Positions 17,501-26,224 of a DNA stretch of 64,000 nucleotides are shown one piece after another. The notes beneath the pieces are model-generated. The model ran no database searches. It saw only the letters and a list, made by a program, of their open reading frames with translations, and had not been told where the DNA came from. Source of the DNA: Deltaproteobacteria bacterium. Its GTDB lineage: Bacteria > UBA10199 > GCA-002796325 > JACPFF01. The position numbers and the translations under genes were made by a program. Location of the stretch: assembly GCA_016210045.1 (NCBI GenBank), contig JACQUX010000022.1:1-64000 (forward strand), written 5' to 3'. Numbering within the stretch: the first letter of the stretch is position 1; every line of letters starts with the position of its first letter.

Positions 17501-20500
17501 CCGTCTGGCCCGTGGTCCACGTCAGCGTCCCGTTGGTGGCTGTATAATCCGCTACAGCGGTCGCCGTGCCATTCGATGTGGCGTAATCGACCGTCACACT
17601 CGAGGCGCTATAGCCCGTCATTGTTACGGTAACGGTCGCAGTGCCGGCACTTTCATCCACGCTCACATCCGCCACGGCCACCGTCGGCGTCGCGTCGTTG
17701 TCCGTGATCGTATAGGTATGAATAGTATTCGCGCCGAGCGTCGCGTTGCCGGGATTGGCAATCGTGACTTCGATCGTTTCATCGGTTTCATCCAACGCAT
17801 CGTTCACGATCGTCGCGCCGATATTCGTCGTCGTGCTCCCGGCGGCAATCGTCGCCGTGCCGCTCGCGAGGGTGTAATCCGTGCCCGACCCGGTCGCCGT
17901 GCCGCCGCTTACGGCGTAGTCGACCGTGACATCGCGCCCCGACACCGCCGACAACGTCAGTTCCATATTCCCAGGCGTCGTCCCTTCGCCCCCACTCCCC
18001 GTCGTCGCCGTAAAGGCAATCGTCGGCGTCGCGTCGTTGTCGGTAATTGTTGCAGTGCCCGTGGCATCGCTGATCGACGCATTCGCCGCATTCGACAGCG
18101 TATTGGTGATCGTCTCGTCCGCTTCATCCAACGCATCGTTCGCGATCGTGACCGTATACGTCTTGTCGCCCGTTTGGCCCGTGGTCCACGTCAGCGTCCC
18201 GCTGGCACTCGTATAATCCGCCACCGCGGTCGCCGTGCCATTCGAGGTCGCGTAATCCACCGTCACGCTCGCGCCGCTGTAGCCCGTCATCGTGACCGTC
18301 ACCGTCGCGGTCCCCGCCGCTTCATCCACGCTCACATCCGTCACCGCCACCGTCGGCGTCGCGTCGTTGTCCGTGATCGTATAGGTATGAATGGTGTTCG
18401 CGCCGAGCGTCGCGTTGCCGGGATTGGCAATCGTGACTTCGATCGTTTCATCGGTTTCATCGAGCGCATCGTTCACGATCGTCGCGCCGATATTCGTGGT
18501 CGTGCTTCCAGCTGTGATCGTCGCCGTGCCGTTGGCGAGCGTGTAATCGGTCCCGCTCCCCGTCGCCGTGCCGCCGCTCACGGTGTAATCCACGGTCACA
18601 TCGCGGCCCGACACCGCCGACAGCGTCAGTTCCATATTCCCAGGCGTCGTCCCTTCGCCCCCACTCCCCGTCGTCGCCGTAAAGGCAATCGTCGGCGTCG
18701 CATCATCGTCCGTGATCGTGCCCGCCCCCGTGGCGTCCGCGATCGTCGCGTTCGCGGCATTGCTCAAGGTCGCCGTATACGTTTCGTCCACTTCGTCCAA
18801 CGTATCCCCCAGGATCGGCACATTGAACGTCTTCGTCGTCTCTCCTGCCGCAAAGCTCAACGACCCGGAGACTATGGTGTAGTCCGTGCCCCCCGTGGCC
18901 GTACCGTTCGAGGTGGCATAATCGACCGTCGCGGCCTGACCGCTGACCGCACTCAACGTTACGGTGAACGTGGCATTCGATGATCCGGCATTGCCCTCCG
19001 CCAATGCCACGTCATTGATGGTCAGCGAGGGGAGGGCGACCGCAAACGCCACGGCCCCTCCGTTGGCCGTGCTGTACGAAGAGACGGCAGCGGAGGCATC
19101 GATCGCCCGTACCTTCCAATAGTAGCTGGCCGCCGACAACGATTGGCCTTCACTCCCCGTGCTGTAGGTCCCCCCTCCGGCCGCTTGCCCGACGGTGAAG
19201 GATGTAGATCCCTCCGCTGCCAACGCCGATGTGTACTCGACGACTGGCGACGCAAAATCACTGGAGTCGTCAATGAGGATCTGAAATTTGACTTGGTCGT
19301 CTTCCGGATCATCCGTAGTGAAACTCAGAGTCGGCGTGAAGTCATACCCGGTACTGCCATCAACGTACGAGACACCCCCAAGCGCTGAAGGCGCGCTTGG
19401 AGCCTGATTGCCTTGGGTCTGGTTGGTCGTCCCCGCAGCACCCGCCGTGGCCGTACCGGACGCAGTCCCCCCCGTTACGGTCAGGGTTACGGACGATAAG
19501 GAGCCATAGTTGATAATCGAGATGCGCCCTCCACCCCCGCCGCCGCCAGCCGCTCCACCATCCCCCCATGTTGTAGTCCCTCCGGCAGCGCCAATTGCCG
19601 AAATCGAGCCAGTGCCGGTCACATTCCCGCCCCCGCTCATATTGATATAGACGGATCCCCCGGCCCCGCCACCCTGGGCATTCGCATAGGAACTCGCCCC
19701 GGCTTCGCCATCCGCCGTGATCCGCTCGCCCCCACTCGCAAGGGTTAAGGCATCCCCCGTCCCAGTAATGACCAGCTCAACAGTCCCGCCGCCGTCCGTG
19801 CTACCGCTAATGCACCCATTCGCACCGCCGGAGCCGTGGTTCACTGGTGCCGCGGCATCGTCATACGCAACGCCGCCAGCCGCTGAACCATCCGCTGGCT
19901 TTCCACCGGCACCACCATGACCTCCGCCGCCCGGCTGAGAACCGTTAATCAATTTTCCACCACCGGGCCCAGTCCCCGACTGGTTACAAGTCTGACCTCC
20001 CTTATATCCCTGGCCGTCGACGTCGATTTTCCCGGTCGCGCTAATGACCACGCTACCGGCCTGAATCTTGACCTCGTTGTACAGTGTCATGAGCGCGATC
20101 CCAACCCCACCACCATGGATGATCTGCGAGGTCCCGTTGGCGGCGCGGGTGCATCCCGTAAAGGTCGTCCCGGTCGTGCCCGTATACGTGATTTGCTCGT
20201 CGTCCACGATCAGGGTCCCGGAGGAGGGAAACGTCGCCGCCGAGGCGACATTCAGGGTAGTATCCCCTACCCAGATGGTCGAGGAAACCGTCGTGCTCGG
20301 GTTGGCGGTGTGGGTCAACGTGCCGTCGATGGTTAATGAATTGATCGTCTTCGCCGTCGTGCCGGAGGTCGTTACCGTATGCCCGGAGGCGATCGTCACG
20401 TCATCGCTCGCCCCGGGTTCGGCGCCGCACGTCCATGTCCCCGCAGCTTCCCAAGCCCCGGAGGCCTGCGACGTACAAACCGCAGCCCACGTTGGTGACG

Positions 20501-20588
20501 ACCATAAAAGCAGCAGCGCCGCCGCAACGCCGCCCAGGGCACAATTAGCAACTACTCGAAAAGTAACGTTGTGCGCGGCGCTCGTCAT
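14514..20588 (-). CDS. Giant Calx-beta / FG-GAP surface protein with C-terminal GCSLI tail
   Basis: About 2024 residues from the ATG at 20588, chosen because an export signal (GGVAAALLLLWSSPTWA) follows; a GTG at 20648 would add 20 residues. Order: Gly-rich beta region (to about 400), a fibronectin-like segment, then a long array of Calx-beta domains ending ITDNDA, two of them in near-identical tandem. Three divergent repeats (VAESGGST...SQPTADV...WNVPQ) follow, then a PKD-like domain (ADAGSDQTVAVGESITLDGSGS) and FG-GAP/integrin-like calcium repeats (GDLDDDGVEEVVV, GDLNCDGADDVA, GDVSGDGCGDLVIGSP). It ends AFGCSLIP. It is likely an exported calcium-binding adhesin or matrix protein. The C-terminal tail is shared with the TSP3 protein at 32.9 kb. 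Confidence 0.82.
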   Translation of the reverse strand: MTSAAHNVTFRVVANCALGGVAAALLLLWSSPTWAAVCTSQASGAWEAAGTWTCGAEPGASDDVTIASGHTVTTSGTTAKTINSLTIDGTLTHTANPSTTVSSTIWVGDTTLNVASAATFPSSGTLIVDDEQITYTGTTGTTFTGCTRAANGTSQIIHGGGVGIALMTLYNEVKIQAGSVVISATGKIDVDGQGYKGGQTCNQSGTGPGGGKLINGSQPGGGGHGGAGGKPADGSAAGGVAYDDAAAPVNHGSGGANGCISGSTDGGGTVELVITGTGDALTLASGGERITADGEAGASSYANAQGGGAGGSVYINMSGGGNVTGTGSISAIGAAGGTTTWGDGGAAGGGGGGGRISIINYGSLSSVTLTVTGGTASGTATAGAAGTTNQTQGNQAPSAPSALGGVSYVDGSTGYDFTPTLSFTTDDPEDDQVKFQILIDDSSDFASPVVEYTSALAAEGSTSFTVGQAAGGGTYSTGSEGQSLSAASYYWKVRAIDASAAVSSYSTANGGAVAFAVALPSLTINDVALAEGNAGSSNATFTVTLSAVSGQAATVDYATSNGTATGGTDYTIVSGSLSFAAGETTKTFNVPILGDTLDEVDETYTATLSNAANATIADATGAGTITDDDATPTIAFTATTGSGGEGTTPGNMELTLSAVSGRDVTVDYTVSGGTATGSGTDYTLANGTATITAGSTTTNIGATIVNDALDETDETIEVTIANPGNATLGANTIHTYTITDNDATPTVAVTDVSVDEAAGTATVTVTMTGYSGASVTVDYATSNGTATAVADYTSASGTLTWTTGQTGDKTYTVTIANDALDEADETITNTLSNAANASISDATGTATITDNDATPTIAFTATTGSGGEGTTPGNMELTLSAVSGRDVTVDYAVSGGTATGSGTDYTLASGTATIAAGSTTTNIGATIVNDALDETDETIEVTIANPGNATLGANTIHTYTITDNDATPTVAVADVSVDESAGTATVTVTMTGYSASSVTVDYATSNGTATAVADYTATNGTLTWTTGQTGDKTYAVTIANDALDEADETITNTLSNAANATLSDSTGVATITDNDATPTIAFSASSSSGAESATPATITIALSAVSERDVTVDYALSGTATGSGTDYTLANGTATITAGNTSTNVSATVVDDALAEGDETMILTLSNPSNATLGTTAGHTYTITDDDTAALTVTESGGATNVTEGGVTDTITIVLGSQPTADVTVAVSGGSQLSSDQTNLTFGAGNWNVPQTLTVTAVNDSVAEGNHTQTLSVTTTSNDVGYNSFSSSKTINITDNESAGISVAESGGSTNATEAGGTDSYTVVLTSQPTADVVITPTSGDADYGVTVSPSSVTFTSVDWNVPQTITVTAVNDARVEGNHTATISHVAVSSDTNYHGIGINGVTVAITDNDSAGVTVAESGGSTTVAEAGAADNYTIVLASQPVANVTVTLTAGVGASVSPSSLTFTVANWNVAQSVGVTATDDSVVNGTRSATITHAVTSADVGYQGIAAANVSVSITDNDTEPPSDEGATETESDTEACTPLGARADAGSDQTVAVGESITLDGSGSTASAYLWDADSGTLSNATTVSPGYTAPDSAQDVVVTVTVTDCEEASSSDTVIIHVVHATLQSQDSLVMGVVGGSLIEAWRCQDGRACLALALGTVMLPTECPDYNVMITADERMILGMPCEAADRGGVYVVARASEVTGVVDLQPTSGQVLAGEDEGDRLGASVAHGDLDDDGVEEVVVAAPGAGSYGKVFVLNAHNQVVWEILGSEAYPIASIHIADLIGSPGDDLVLSSGHATAAERRFIIAGENVTGGNMDLSSEPPDFDFDGGVQAATEATGDLNCDGADDVALAGTLQGGAIYFGPLAGTGSGAADADVVIASEDSDFGETAAVGDVSGDGCGDLVIGSPAEAGGSGAIYVVFGRSVWEGSIALSASSQVVKVVGDAGQALGESLLLLDDDADGDLEIYTTTSVGKSVRVNLRGLNNGEDTSAGETMADGPGRASSFGGRANAFGCSLIP
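17350..18687 (-). repeat. Two near-identical tandem 669-bp units encoding Calx-beta pairs
   Basis: Identical landmarks recur at an offset of 669 bases (223 codons), for example TCCGTGATCGTATAGGTATG at 17701 and 18370, and GTCGTCGCCGTAAAGGC at 18001 and 18670. Boundaries are approximate. Each unit encodes two Calx-beta domains. High DNA identity implies recent duplication or gene conversion and probable length variation among strains. Confidence 0.75.
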
Positions 20589-20738
20589 TAAAGAGTTCAA
20601 TTGTATTCCCAGCCGAACCAATCTCCCCTGATAGTCATCGCCTGACACGCATCAGCCACTGCCCGGCGTGAGGGACCTATTCAGGGCGTTCACTTTTCCC
20701 CCTTGCATTGTTCCCTCGCGTTGCTACGATCCCGCCGC

Positions 20739-21536
20739 ATGAAAAACCGTGTGCTGCTGTCGCTACTCTGTGTGCTGGAACTGACCGCCTGTGCGAAAGA
20801 GCGATTCGTTGTCGGGAAGGGAGGCGTCGACGGCGACTTTCAGACCTGTCTCGCGCTCTCCGAAAAGAAGAAATTCGAAGAAGCGATCGACTGTCTGGAG
20901 ATCTACAAATCCCGCTATCGCGGCTCGAAACAAGCGGAAGAGGCCGAACTGGCGGTCGGAGACAATTTTTTCCGCAAGAAAGAATATCTGTTGGCCGCCG
21001 AATCGTATCAGGAATTCATCCGCAATCGGCCGCTGCATACGCGGCTCGATTACGCGTATTATCGGCTCGGGCTGTCGTATTTAATGGAGGCCCCGAAGGC
21101 AATCGATCGCGACCAACAATACCTCGATGACGCCATCGAGGCGTTGGCCACGCAGCTGGAGCTCTTCCCCAACAGCAGCTACCGCGAGGCCGCCGCGACC
21201 CAATTGACCACGGCACGGGTCCGCACGGGCCGACGTCATTACTATATCGGGCGTTTTTACTACCGCACCGGCGAATACCGTGCCGCGCTGCCGCGCTTAG
21301 AAGAAGTCATCGCACACTACGCAGAGGTCCCGGAACTCCCGCAGGCCTATTATCAACTCGTGCGCTCTTACGCGCGACTCGGTGACGGCGCGGGCGCGGG
21401 CGAAGTCATGGCGCAGATGGAACAGAAACTCCCCGACTCCCCATGGACGACGCGGGCGCGAAAGGCGCTGCGCGCCGTGCCGCCGGGAACCGCACAGGCG
21501 ATGGTCGAAACGAGAGGACATCATGAAAACCAGTAA
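20739..21536 (+). CDS. bamD: Outer-membrane assembly lipoprotein BamD
   Basis: A 265-residue lipoprotein with signal peptide and lipobox LTAC (Cys18). TPR-like helices follow (FEEAIDCLEIYKSRYRGS, YLLAAESYQEFIRNRP, GEYRAALPRLEEVIAHYAEVPE), the arrangement of BamD/YfiO, which bridges BamA and the other subunits of the beta-barrel assembly machine at the inner face of the outer membrane. The start at 20739 is chosen because the lipoprotein signal begins there. A TTGCAT-16-TACGAT promoter-like sequence ends at 20730, which would give a very short leader. The 3' end overlaps the next gene by 14 bp, indicating translational coupling. Confidence 0.85.
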   Translation: MKNRVLLSLLCVLELTACAKERFVVGKGGVDGDFQTCLALSEKKKFEEAIDCLEIYKSRYRGSKQAEEAELAVGDNFFRKKEYLLAAESYQEFIRNRPLHTRLDYAYYRLGLSYLMEAPKAIDRDQQYLDDAIEALATQLELFPNSSYREAAATQLTTARVRTGRRHYYIGRFYYRTGEYRAALPRLEEVIAHYAEVPELPQAYYQLVRSYARLGDGAGAGEVMAQMEQKLPDSPWTTRARKALRAVPPGTAQAMVETRGHHENQ

Positions 21537-22233
21537 GAGTCGCGACCAAGTGGCTGCCGCGAAGCAACACTTTCTGCAGCGCGAATACGAACGCTGCGAA
21601 CCGCAGTTGCGCCGCATCGCCCAGGAAAACCCGCACTACGCGGACGTCTACAATATGCTCGGCGTGATTTACCACGCGTGGGGCCGCTTCGCGGACGCCG
21701 TCCACGCGTTCGAAAAGGCGTTGCACGTCAACGCGCACTACACCGAGGCGCTGCTCAATTTAGCGGTCCTGTATAACGACCTCGGACAATATAAAGAGGC
21801 GAAGAAACTCTATACCCAATTGCGCGAGCATACCGCGAAGCGCAAAGGCGTGAAAACGATCGAGCCGGTGTTGCGTGGTAAACTCTCGAACATGCATGCC
21901 GAGATCGGCGACATCTATTTCGGTCTCGGATTGTACGAAAATGCGATCGCCGAATACGCACGCGCGCTGGAACTGAATCCGACTTACGCCGACATCCTGA
22001 CTAAGCTCGGCATCTCGCAACGCGAACAAGGGGCATTGAAGGATTCCGTCGAATCCTTGCGCCGCGCGTGCAAGGCCAACGGGCACTACTCCAACGCGCG
22101 CGTCCAGCTCGGACTCACGTATTACGTGATGGGCAAGACTGCGGATGCCAAAAAAGAGTGGCAAGCCATCTTGGACAGCGACCCAACCAATCCCAACGCA
22201 AAGATGTATTTAGGCCTCTGCGCCGCGAAGTAG
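21523..22233 (+). CDS. Tetratricopeptide-repeat protein
   Basis: A 236-residue TPR protein without a signal peptide, starting 14 bp inside the end of bamD with GAGGACA upstream. Successive repeats are visible: HYADVYNMLGVIYHAWGRF, HYTEALLNLAVLYNDLGQYKEAKKLY, MHAEIGDIYFGLGLYENAIAEYARAL and YSNARVQLGLTYYVMGKTADA, about five in all. TPRs are protein-binding scaffolds; no catalytic part is present. Coupling to bamD suggests an envelope-related partner role, which is inference. The product is cytoplasmic by sequence unless exported by an unrecognised route. Confidence 0.8.
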   Translation: MKTSKSRDQVAAAKQHFLQREYERCEPQLRRIAQENPHYADVYNMLGVIYHAWGRFADAVHAFEKALHVNAHYTEALLNLAVLYNDLGQYKEAKKLYTQLREHTAKRKGVKTIEPVLRGKLSNMHAEIGDIYFGLGLYENAIAEYARALELNPTYADILTKLGISQREQGALKDSVESLRRACKANGHYSNARVQLGLTYYVMGKTADAKKEWQAILDSDPTNPNAKMYLGLCAAK

Positions 22234-22358
22234 GACTTTTGCATCCTCCCTCACCGCACCATCGTCGACGAATATCGCGTTTATGTGGCGGCACAATGTT
22301 CCATCTCCTAAGTCCAGGGTCCCCGAACAACGGACACGGGACACTAGGACATTGGATA

Positions 22359-22392
22359 ATACTATTTACAAAGGATTATTTTAAAGTAGTAT
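22359..22392 (+). promoter_or_regulatory. Inverted-repeat operator overlapping the antitoxin start
   Basis: ATACTATTTA (22359-22368) and TAAAGTAGTAT (22382-22392) form an imperfect inverted repeat that includes the antitoxin ATG. Type II antitoxins with ribbon-helix-helix folds usually repress at such sites. TTGGAT-17-ATTATT just upstream is a weak promoter candidate that would give a nearly leaderless transcript. Confidence 0.4.
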
Positions 22393-22663
22393 GAATGGCA
22401 TGGAAACACTGCGGTACGCCAAGAAGGCCCAAGTCCTCCTCACCGTGCAACAATTCAACGTCCTGCAACAGGTGGCGCGCCAACAAAAAAAGAAACTGGG
22501 GACCGTATTGCGCGAGGCCTTTGCCCGTCTCTATGTCGAGCGGCAACGGGACGCCGAAGTGGATTCCGCTTGTACACGCCTGTTGCAGCTCAAGGCCCCC
22601 ACGACGGATTGGGCCCGCTTCGAGAAGTCGTATGCGAAGCGAAAATATGACCGACCGACATAG
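22391..22663 (+). CDS. Ribbon-helix-helix-type antitoxin (VapB-like)
   Basis: A 90-residue protein. The N-terminal segment VLLTVQQFNVLQQVARQQKKKLGTV has the strand-helix-helix pattern of CopG/RHH DNA-binding domains. The C-terminal basic tail would wrap the toxin. It ends 2 bp before the PIN-domain toxin, the classical arrangement of a type II toxin-antitoxin operon. No good ribosome-binding site precedes the ATG; a second ATG three codons later is possible. It probably autoregulates through the adjacent inverted repeat. Confidence 0.75.
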   Translation: MNGMETLRYAKKAQVLLTVQQFNVLQQVARQQKKKLGTVLREAFARLYVERQRDAEVDSACTRLLQLKAPTTDWARFEKSYAKRKYDRPT

Positions 22664-22665
22664 CG

Positions 22666-23106
22666 ATGGCAGAACGACTCTTCCTCGACAGCAACATCAT
22701 CATGTACGCCATCGGCGGCTCGCATCCGTTGCGGCGCCCTTGTGCGGCCGTTATTGAACGGATCCAGGCTCGGCGCTTGAGCGTCGTCACGAATACCGAG
22801 ATCGTGCAAGAAATTCTGTATCGCTATCGGGCGCTCGGCAAGGCAGCGCTCGCCCTGGAAGTCGGGGCATTGCTCATGGCCATAGCCGATGAAGTTTTCG
22901 GAGTCTTGCCGGAAGATATGCGATTAGCGATGGAGCTGATCCGCCGTCACCCGGCGGTCAATACGCGTGACGCCATTCACTGCGCCACGATGGTCCGGAC
23001 GCGTACCCGCACGATCATCAGCGCCGATCGCCATTTCGATCAGTTCCCAGCGCTCCGTCGCCTCGACCCCAAGGATTTCGCGGAGACGACGAGAGCATCC
23101 GTGTGA
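22666..23106 (+). CDS. PIN-domain ribonuclease toxin (VapC family)
   Basis: A 146-residue PIN domain. The four acidic metal-binding positions are present: Asp in LFLDSNIIMYA, Glu in TNTEIVQEIL, Asp in NTRDAIHCATM and Asp in ISADRHFDQF. VapC toxins are Mg-dependent endoribonucleases, often of initiator tRNA or rRNA loops. The start lies 2 bp after the antitoxin stop, so expression is coupled. The catalytic residues are intact, so this should be a working toxin. Confidence 0.88.
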   Translation: MAERLFLDSNIIMYAIGGSHPLRRPCAAVIERIQARRLSVVTNTEIVQEILYRYRALGKAALALEVGALLMAIADEVFGVLPEDMRLAMELIRRHPAVNTRDAIHCATMVRTRTRTIISADRHFDQFPALRRLDPKDFAETTRASV

Positions 23107-23124
23107 GCACGCAAGGCAAATGGC

Positions 23125-25746
23125 CTACTGACCGGCACTGAAAAAATTGGCGAGCGCGGATACTAGTGCTTCGACCTGTGTCCCACCGCCTTGGGCGAGG
23201 TCGGGGCGGCCACCGCCGGTGCCGCCGAGTGCAGCGACGAGCGGCTGAATGAGTTGCGGCGCGGGATACCGATCGCACAGGTCTTTCGTGACCATTACGA
23301 CCACGCTCGCCTTGCCGTCGCGCACGGTGGCGAGCGCAACGATTCCGGAACCGAGTTGTTGTTTATATTGATCGCCTAACGTGCGCAGCGTCTTTGGATC
23401 GACGTCGGGGACCACACGCGCCATCACTTTCACGCCGTTCACGACTCGCACGGCGTTGTCACCCTGTGCGGCACCGGTCGCGGTGCGTTGTCGCGCGGCG
23501 CGCAGTTCGCGTTCCATCTCCTTCACTTGCTCCAGCAGTTTGCGGACCTTGCCCGTAACTTCCTGCGGACCCACCTTGAGGAGCCCGGCCAAGTCTCGCT
23601 GCTCCCCTTCCAACGACTGGAGATATGCAATCAGCGCGCGACCGCAGACCGCCTCGATCCGCCGGACGCCGGCGCCGACACTCCCTTCGCTGACAACCTT
23701 GACCGCGCCGATATCGCCGGTCGCGCGGGCATGCGTGCCACCACACAATTCGATTGAATAGCCGGGCACTTCGACGACGCGCACCACGTCACCATATTTT
23801 TCCCCAAAAAATGCCATCGCCCCGCGGGCCAATGCGACTTGCTTCGGCTCTTCGCGAATCGCCAACGTAATATTTTCTTGAATGATTCGATTCGCCTCGC
23901 GCTCGATTTCGGTGATTTGATCGGCCGTGAGCGGCGCGAAATGGGCGAAGTCGAAACGGAGCCGATCGGGTGCTACTAACGACCCGGCCTGTTTCACATG
24001 TTCGCCGAGCGCCGCGCGCAACGCCTGATGCAGCAAATGCGTGGCCGTGTGGTGTTTGCGAATTTGATTGCGACGTTCAGCATCGATCACCAGACGGACG
24101 GCGTCGCTCGCGTGCACGTGGCCCTGCACCACACGCCCCCGATGCACAATAATGCCCGCGTATGGCCGTTGCGTATCGCTAATTTCCACTTCACCGTCGG
24201 GACCGAATAACGTTCCGGTATCGCCGATCTGTCCACCTTGTTCGGCATAAAACGGCGACCGATCGGTAACGACTTCCACCGCGTCTCCGACACGCGCTTC
24301 GGCAACCGCCACTCCATCGCGCAATAGCGTAACGATCTGCCCGGTTGCGACATCGTCCGTGTATCCGCGAAAGACACTCCGCACGCCTTGCTGCTGCAAC
24401 ACACGATACGCGTCCGCGAGCGTCCCCGCGCCGCTCCCTTTCCAATGCACGCGAGCTTGGGCGCGCTGCCGTTCCATACAGACCTCGAAGCCGGCATGAT
24501 CGATCGCCACACCGTGCTCTTTCGCGATGTCTTCCGTGAGGTCTTTGGGGAAACCGAATGTGTCGTAAAGTTTAAAGGCCACCGCGCCGGGCAACAGTTG
24601 GGACTGTTGCTGCGCCAGCTCGGTAAAGGCCTCGTTCAAGATCGCGAGTCCATTTTCCAACGTCGCAAGGAAGCGCGCTTCTTCATTGCGCATCACTTCG
24701 TCGATGAACGCGCGGTGCTGCGGCAGTTCCGGATACGCACCGCCCATTTCTTCGATGAGCGCGGGCAGGATCTCGGCAAAAAAGGCCTCGCGGCGTCCGA
24801 GCATCCGCCCGTGACGGATCGCGCGCCGCATGATCCGGCGGAGCACGTAGCCGCGCCCTTCATTGCTCGGGAGCACGCCGCCGGCGATCAAGAACGCCGT
24901 CGCGCGGATATGATCGGCGATGACGCGGATGGAGACGTCGTGCGGCGCATCGCCTTGCGTGTAGCTGCGTCCGGTGACCTGCTCGATCCGCGCGATCAAC
25001 GGGGCAAAGAGGTCTGTCTCGTAATTGCTCCGCTTGCCTTGCAACACCGCGCAGAGCCGCTCCAACCCCATCCCGGTATCGATCGACGGTTTCGCCAGCG
25101 GGGTCATTGTGCCATCGGCGCTACGATTGAATTGCATGAAGACGAGGTTCCAGACCTCCCAAAAACGCCCCGATTCGACATCGGCCCGCGTTGGCGGCGT
25201 CGTGGTCGGCGTCCAATCGAAGTGGAGTTCCGAGCACGGTCCGCACGGGCCGGTATCGCCCATCGCCCAAAAATTATCCTTTTCGCCAAAACGGAAGATC
25301 CGTTCGCGCGGCAGAAAACGGGTCCACAACTGTTCCGCTTCGTCGTCTTTTTCGTAGACCGTCGCAACGAGCCGATCGGCTGGAATGCCGAATTTGCGGG
25401 TCAGCAGTTCCCACGCCAACGCGATCGCGTCAGCCTTAAAGTAATCGCCGAAGGAAAAATTGCCGAGCATTTCAAACAGCGTGTGATGCCGCGGCGTCCG
25501 CCCGACTTCTTCCAAGTCGTTATGCTTTCCCGCCACGCGCAGGCACGGTTGCGCCGTCGTGGCGCGGACATAATCGCGGCGCTCCTCGCCGAGGAACAGC
25601 CCCTTGAACTGGACCATGCCGGCGTTGGTGAAAAAGAGCGTCGGATCGTCGGCCGGCACCAACGGACCACTTGCCACGGCGGCGTGACCATGCCCGGCAA
25701 AAAAATCGAGAAACGTCTGACGAATGTCGCGCGCGCGGAGGGTCAT
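23125..25746 (-). CDS. alaS: Alanyl-tRNA synthetase
   Basis: An 873-residue enzyme attaching alanine to tRNA-Ala. The N-terminal class II catalytic core begins TLRARDIRQTFLDFF and contains FTNAGMVQFKGLFLG and VGRTPRHHTLFEMLGNFSFGDYF split along the family pattern. Editing-domain zinc motifs follow: HTATHLLHQALR and CGGTHARATGDIG, so mischarged Ser/Gly-tRNA can be cleared. A coiled-coil/DHHA1 C-terminal domain ends the protein. The start is the ATG before TLRARDIR, where homologues begin. Its stop lies 18 bp from the convergent vapC stop. Confidence 0.97.
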   Translation of the reverse strand: MTLRARDIRQTFLDFFAGHGHAAVASGPLVPADDPTLFFTNAGMVQFKGLFLGEERRDYVRATTAQPCLRVAGKHNDLEEVGRTPRHHTLFEMLGNFSFGDYFKADAIALAWELLTRKFGIPADRLVATVYEKDDEAEQLWTRFLPRERIFRFGEKDNFWAMGDTGPCGPCSELHFDWTPTTTPPTRADVESGRFWEVWNLVFMQFNRSADGTMTPLAKPSIDTGMGLERLCAVLQGKRSNYETDLFAPLIARIEQVTGRSYTQGDAPHDVSIRVIADHIRATAFLIAGGVLPSNEGRGYVLRRIMRRAIRHGRMLGRREAFFAEILPALIEEMGGAYPELPQHRAFIDEVMRNEEARFLATLENGLAILNEAFTELAQQQSQLLPGAVAFKLYDTFGFPKDLTEDIAKEHGVAIDHAGFEVCMERQRAQARVHWKGSGAGTLADAYRVLQQQGVRSVFRGYTDDVATGQIVTLLRDGVAVAEARVGDAVEVVTDRSPFYAEQGGQIGDTGTLFGPDGEVEISDTQRPYAGIIVHRGRVVQGHVHASDAVRLVIDAERRNQIRKHHTATHLLHQALRAALGEHVKQAGSLVAPDRLRFDFAHFAPLTADQITEIEREANRIIQENITLAIREEPKQVALARGAMAFFGEKYGDVVRVVEVPGYSIELCGGTHARATGDIGAVKVVSEGSVGAGVRRIEAVCGRALIAYLQSLEGEQRDLAGLLKVGPQEVTGKVRKLLEQVKEMERELRAARQRTATGAAQGDNAVRVVNGVKVMARVVPDVDPKTLRTLGDQYKQQLGSGIVALATVRDGKASVVVMVTKDLCDRYPAPQLIQPLVAALGGTGGGRPDLAQGGGTQVEALVSALANFFSAGQ

Positions 25747-25793
25747 AGGGCGAGACGTGTAGCGCGAGAAGCGGACCCAGAGCAATTTAAAAA

Positions 25794-26171
25794 CTAGCCT
25801 ATCCCCTGCAGACCGGCCAAGATCTGATCGTGCGCGTCCAGCCGCGTGTGTATGTGGCGAATTTCAGCGGTCAGCCGTTGCTCCACCAACTGCAACTCCT
25901 CCCGCACGCCTTGGATCTCCGATTTAAATTCCGCCTTCAACTCCTCCCGCACCCCTTGGATCTCGATTCGTAACTCTTGGATCTCCTTCGAGTGCCGGAC
26001 CACTGCGACCTCCAGGGCCCCGACACGCATTTCAATCCGGTCGCACCGATCGTTGAATACACTCAGCAACTCTTGCCGGAGTAGCGCATGTCCCTCCGCC
26101 AACATTTGCACTTGCGACGTGACATGTTCGACCATGACGCCGAAGTAGTGTTTTAATTCTGCGTCCGTCAT
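25794..26171 (-). CDS. Small coiled-coil protein of unknown function
   Basis: A 125-residue protein starting TDAELKHYFGVMVEH, without signal or membrane segment. Almost the whole length is predicted coiled coil, and EIQGVREEL is repeated at an 18-residue spacing with matching DNA repeats. Similar short coiled-coil proteins beginning with a helix that ends in HVTSQVQMLAEGHALLRQE are common in deltaproteobacterial genomes as uncharacterised proteins. It lies between recA and alaS on the same strand and could be part of either transcript. An oligomeric or scaffold role is all that can be inferred. Confidence 0.6.
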   Translation of the reverse strand: MTDAELKHYFGVMVEHVTSQVQMLAEGHALLRQELLSVFNDRCDRIEMRVGALEVAVVRHSKEIQELRIEIQGVREELKAEFKSEIQGVREELQLVEQRLTAEIRHIHTRLDAHDQILAGLQGIG

Positions 26172-26224
26172 AACCGCTGCTCGCCTTCTCCCCCTAGCAT
26201 TGCACATCCTCAATCATAACGTCG

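Noticed and set aside
17718-18983. Arg-rich plus-strand frame opposite the Calx-beta repeats
   Set aside because: Its repeats mirror the Calx-beta DNA repeats; antisense shadow of the real gene.
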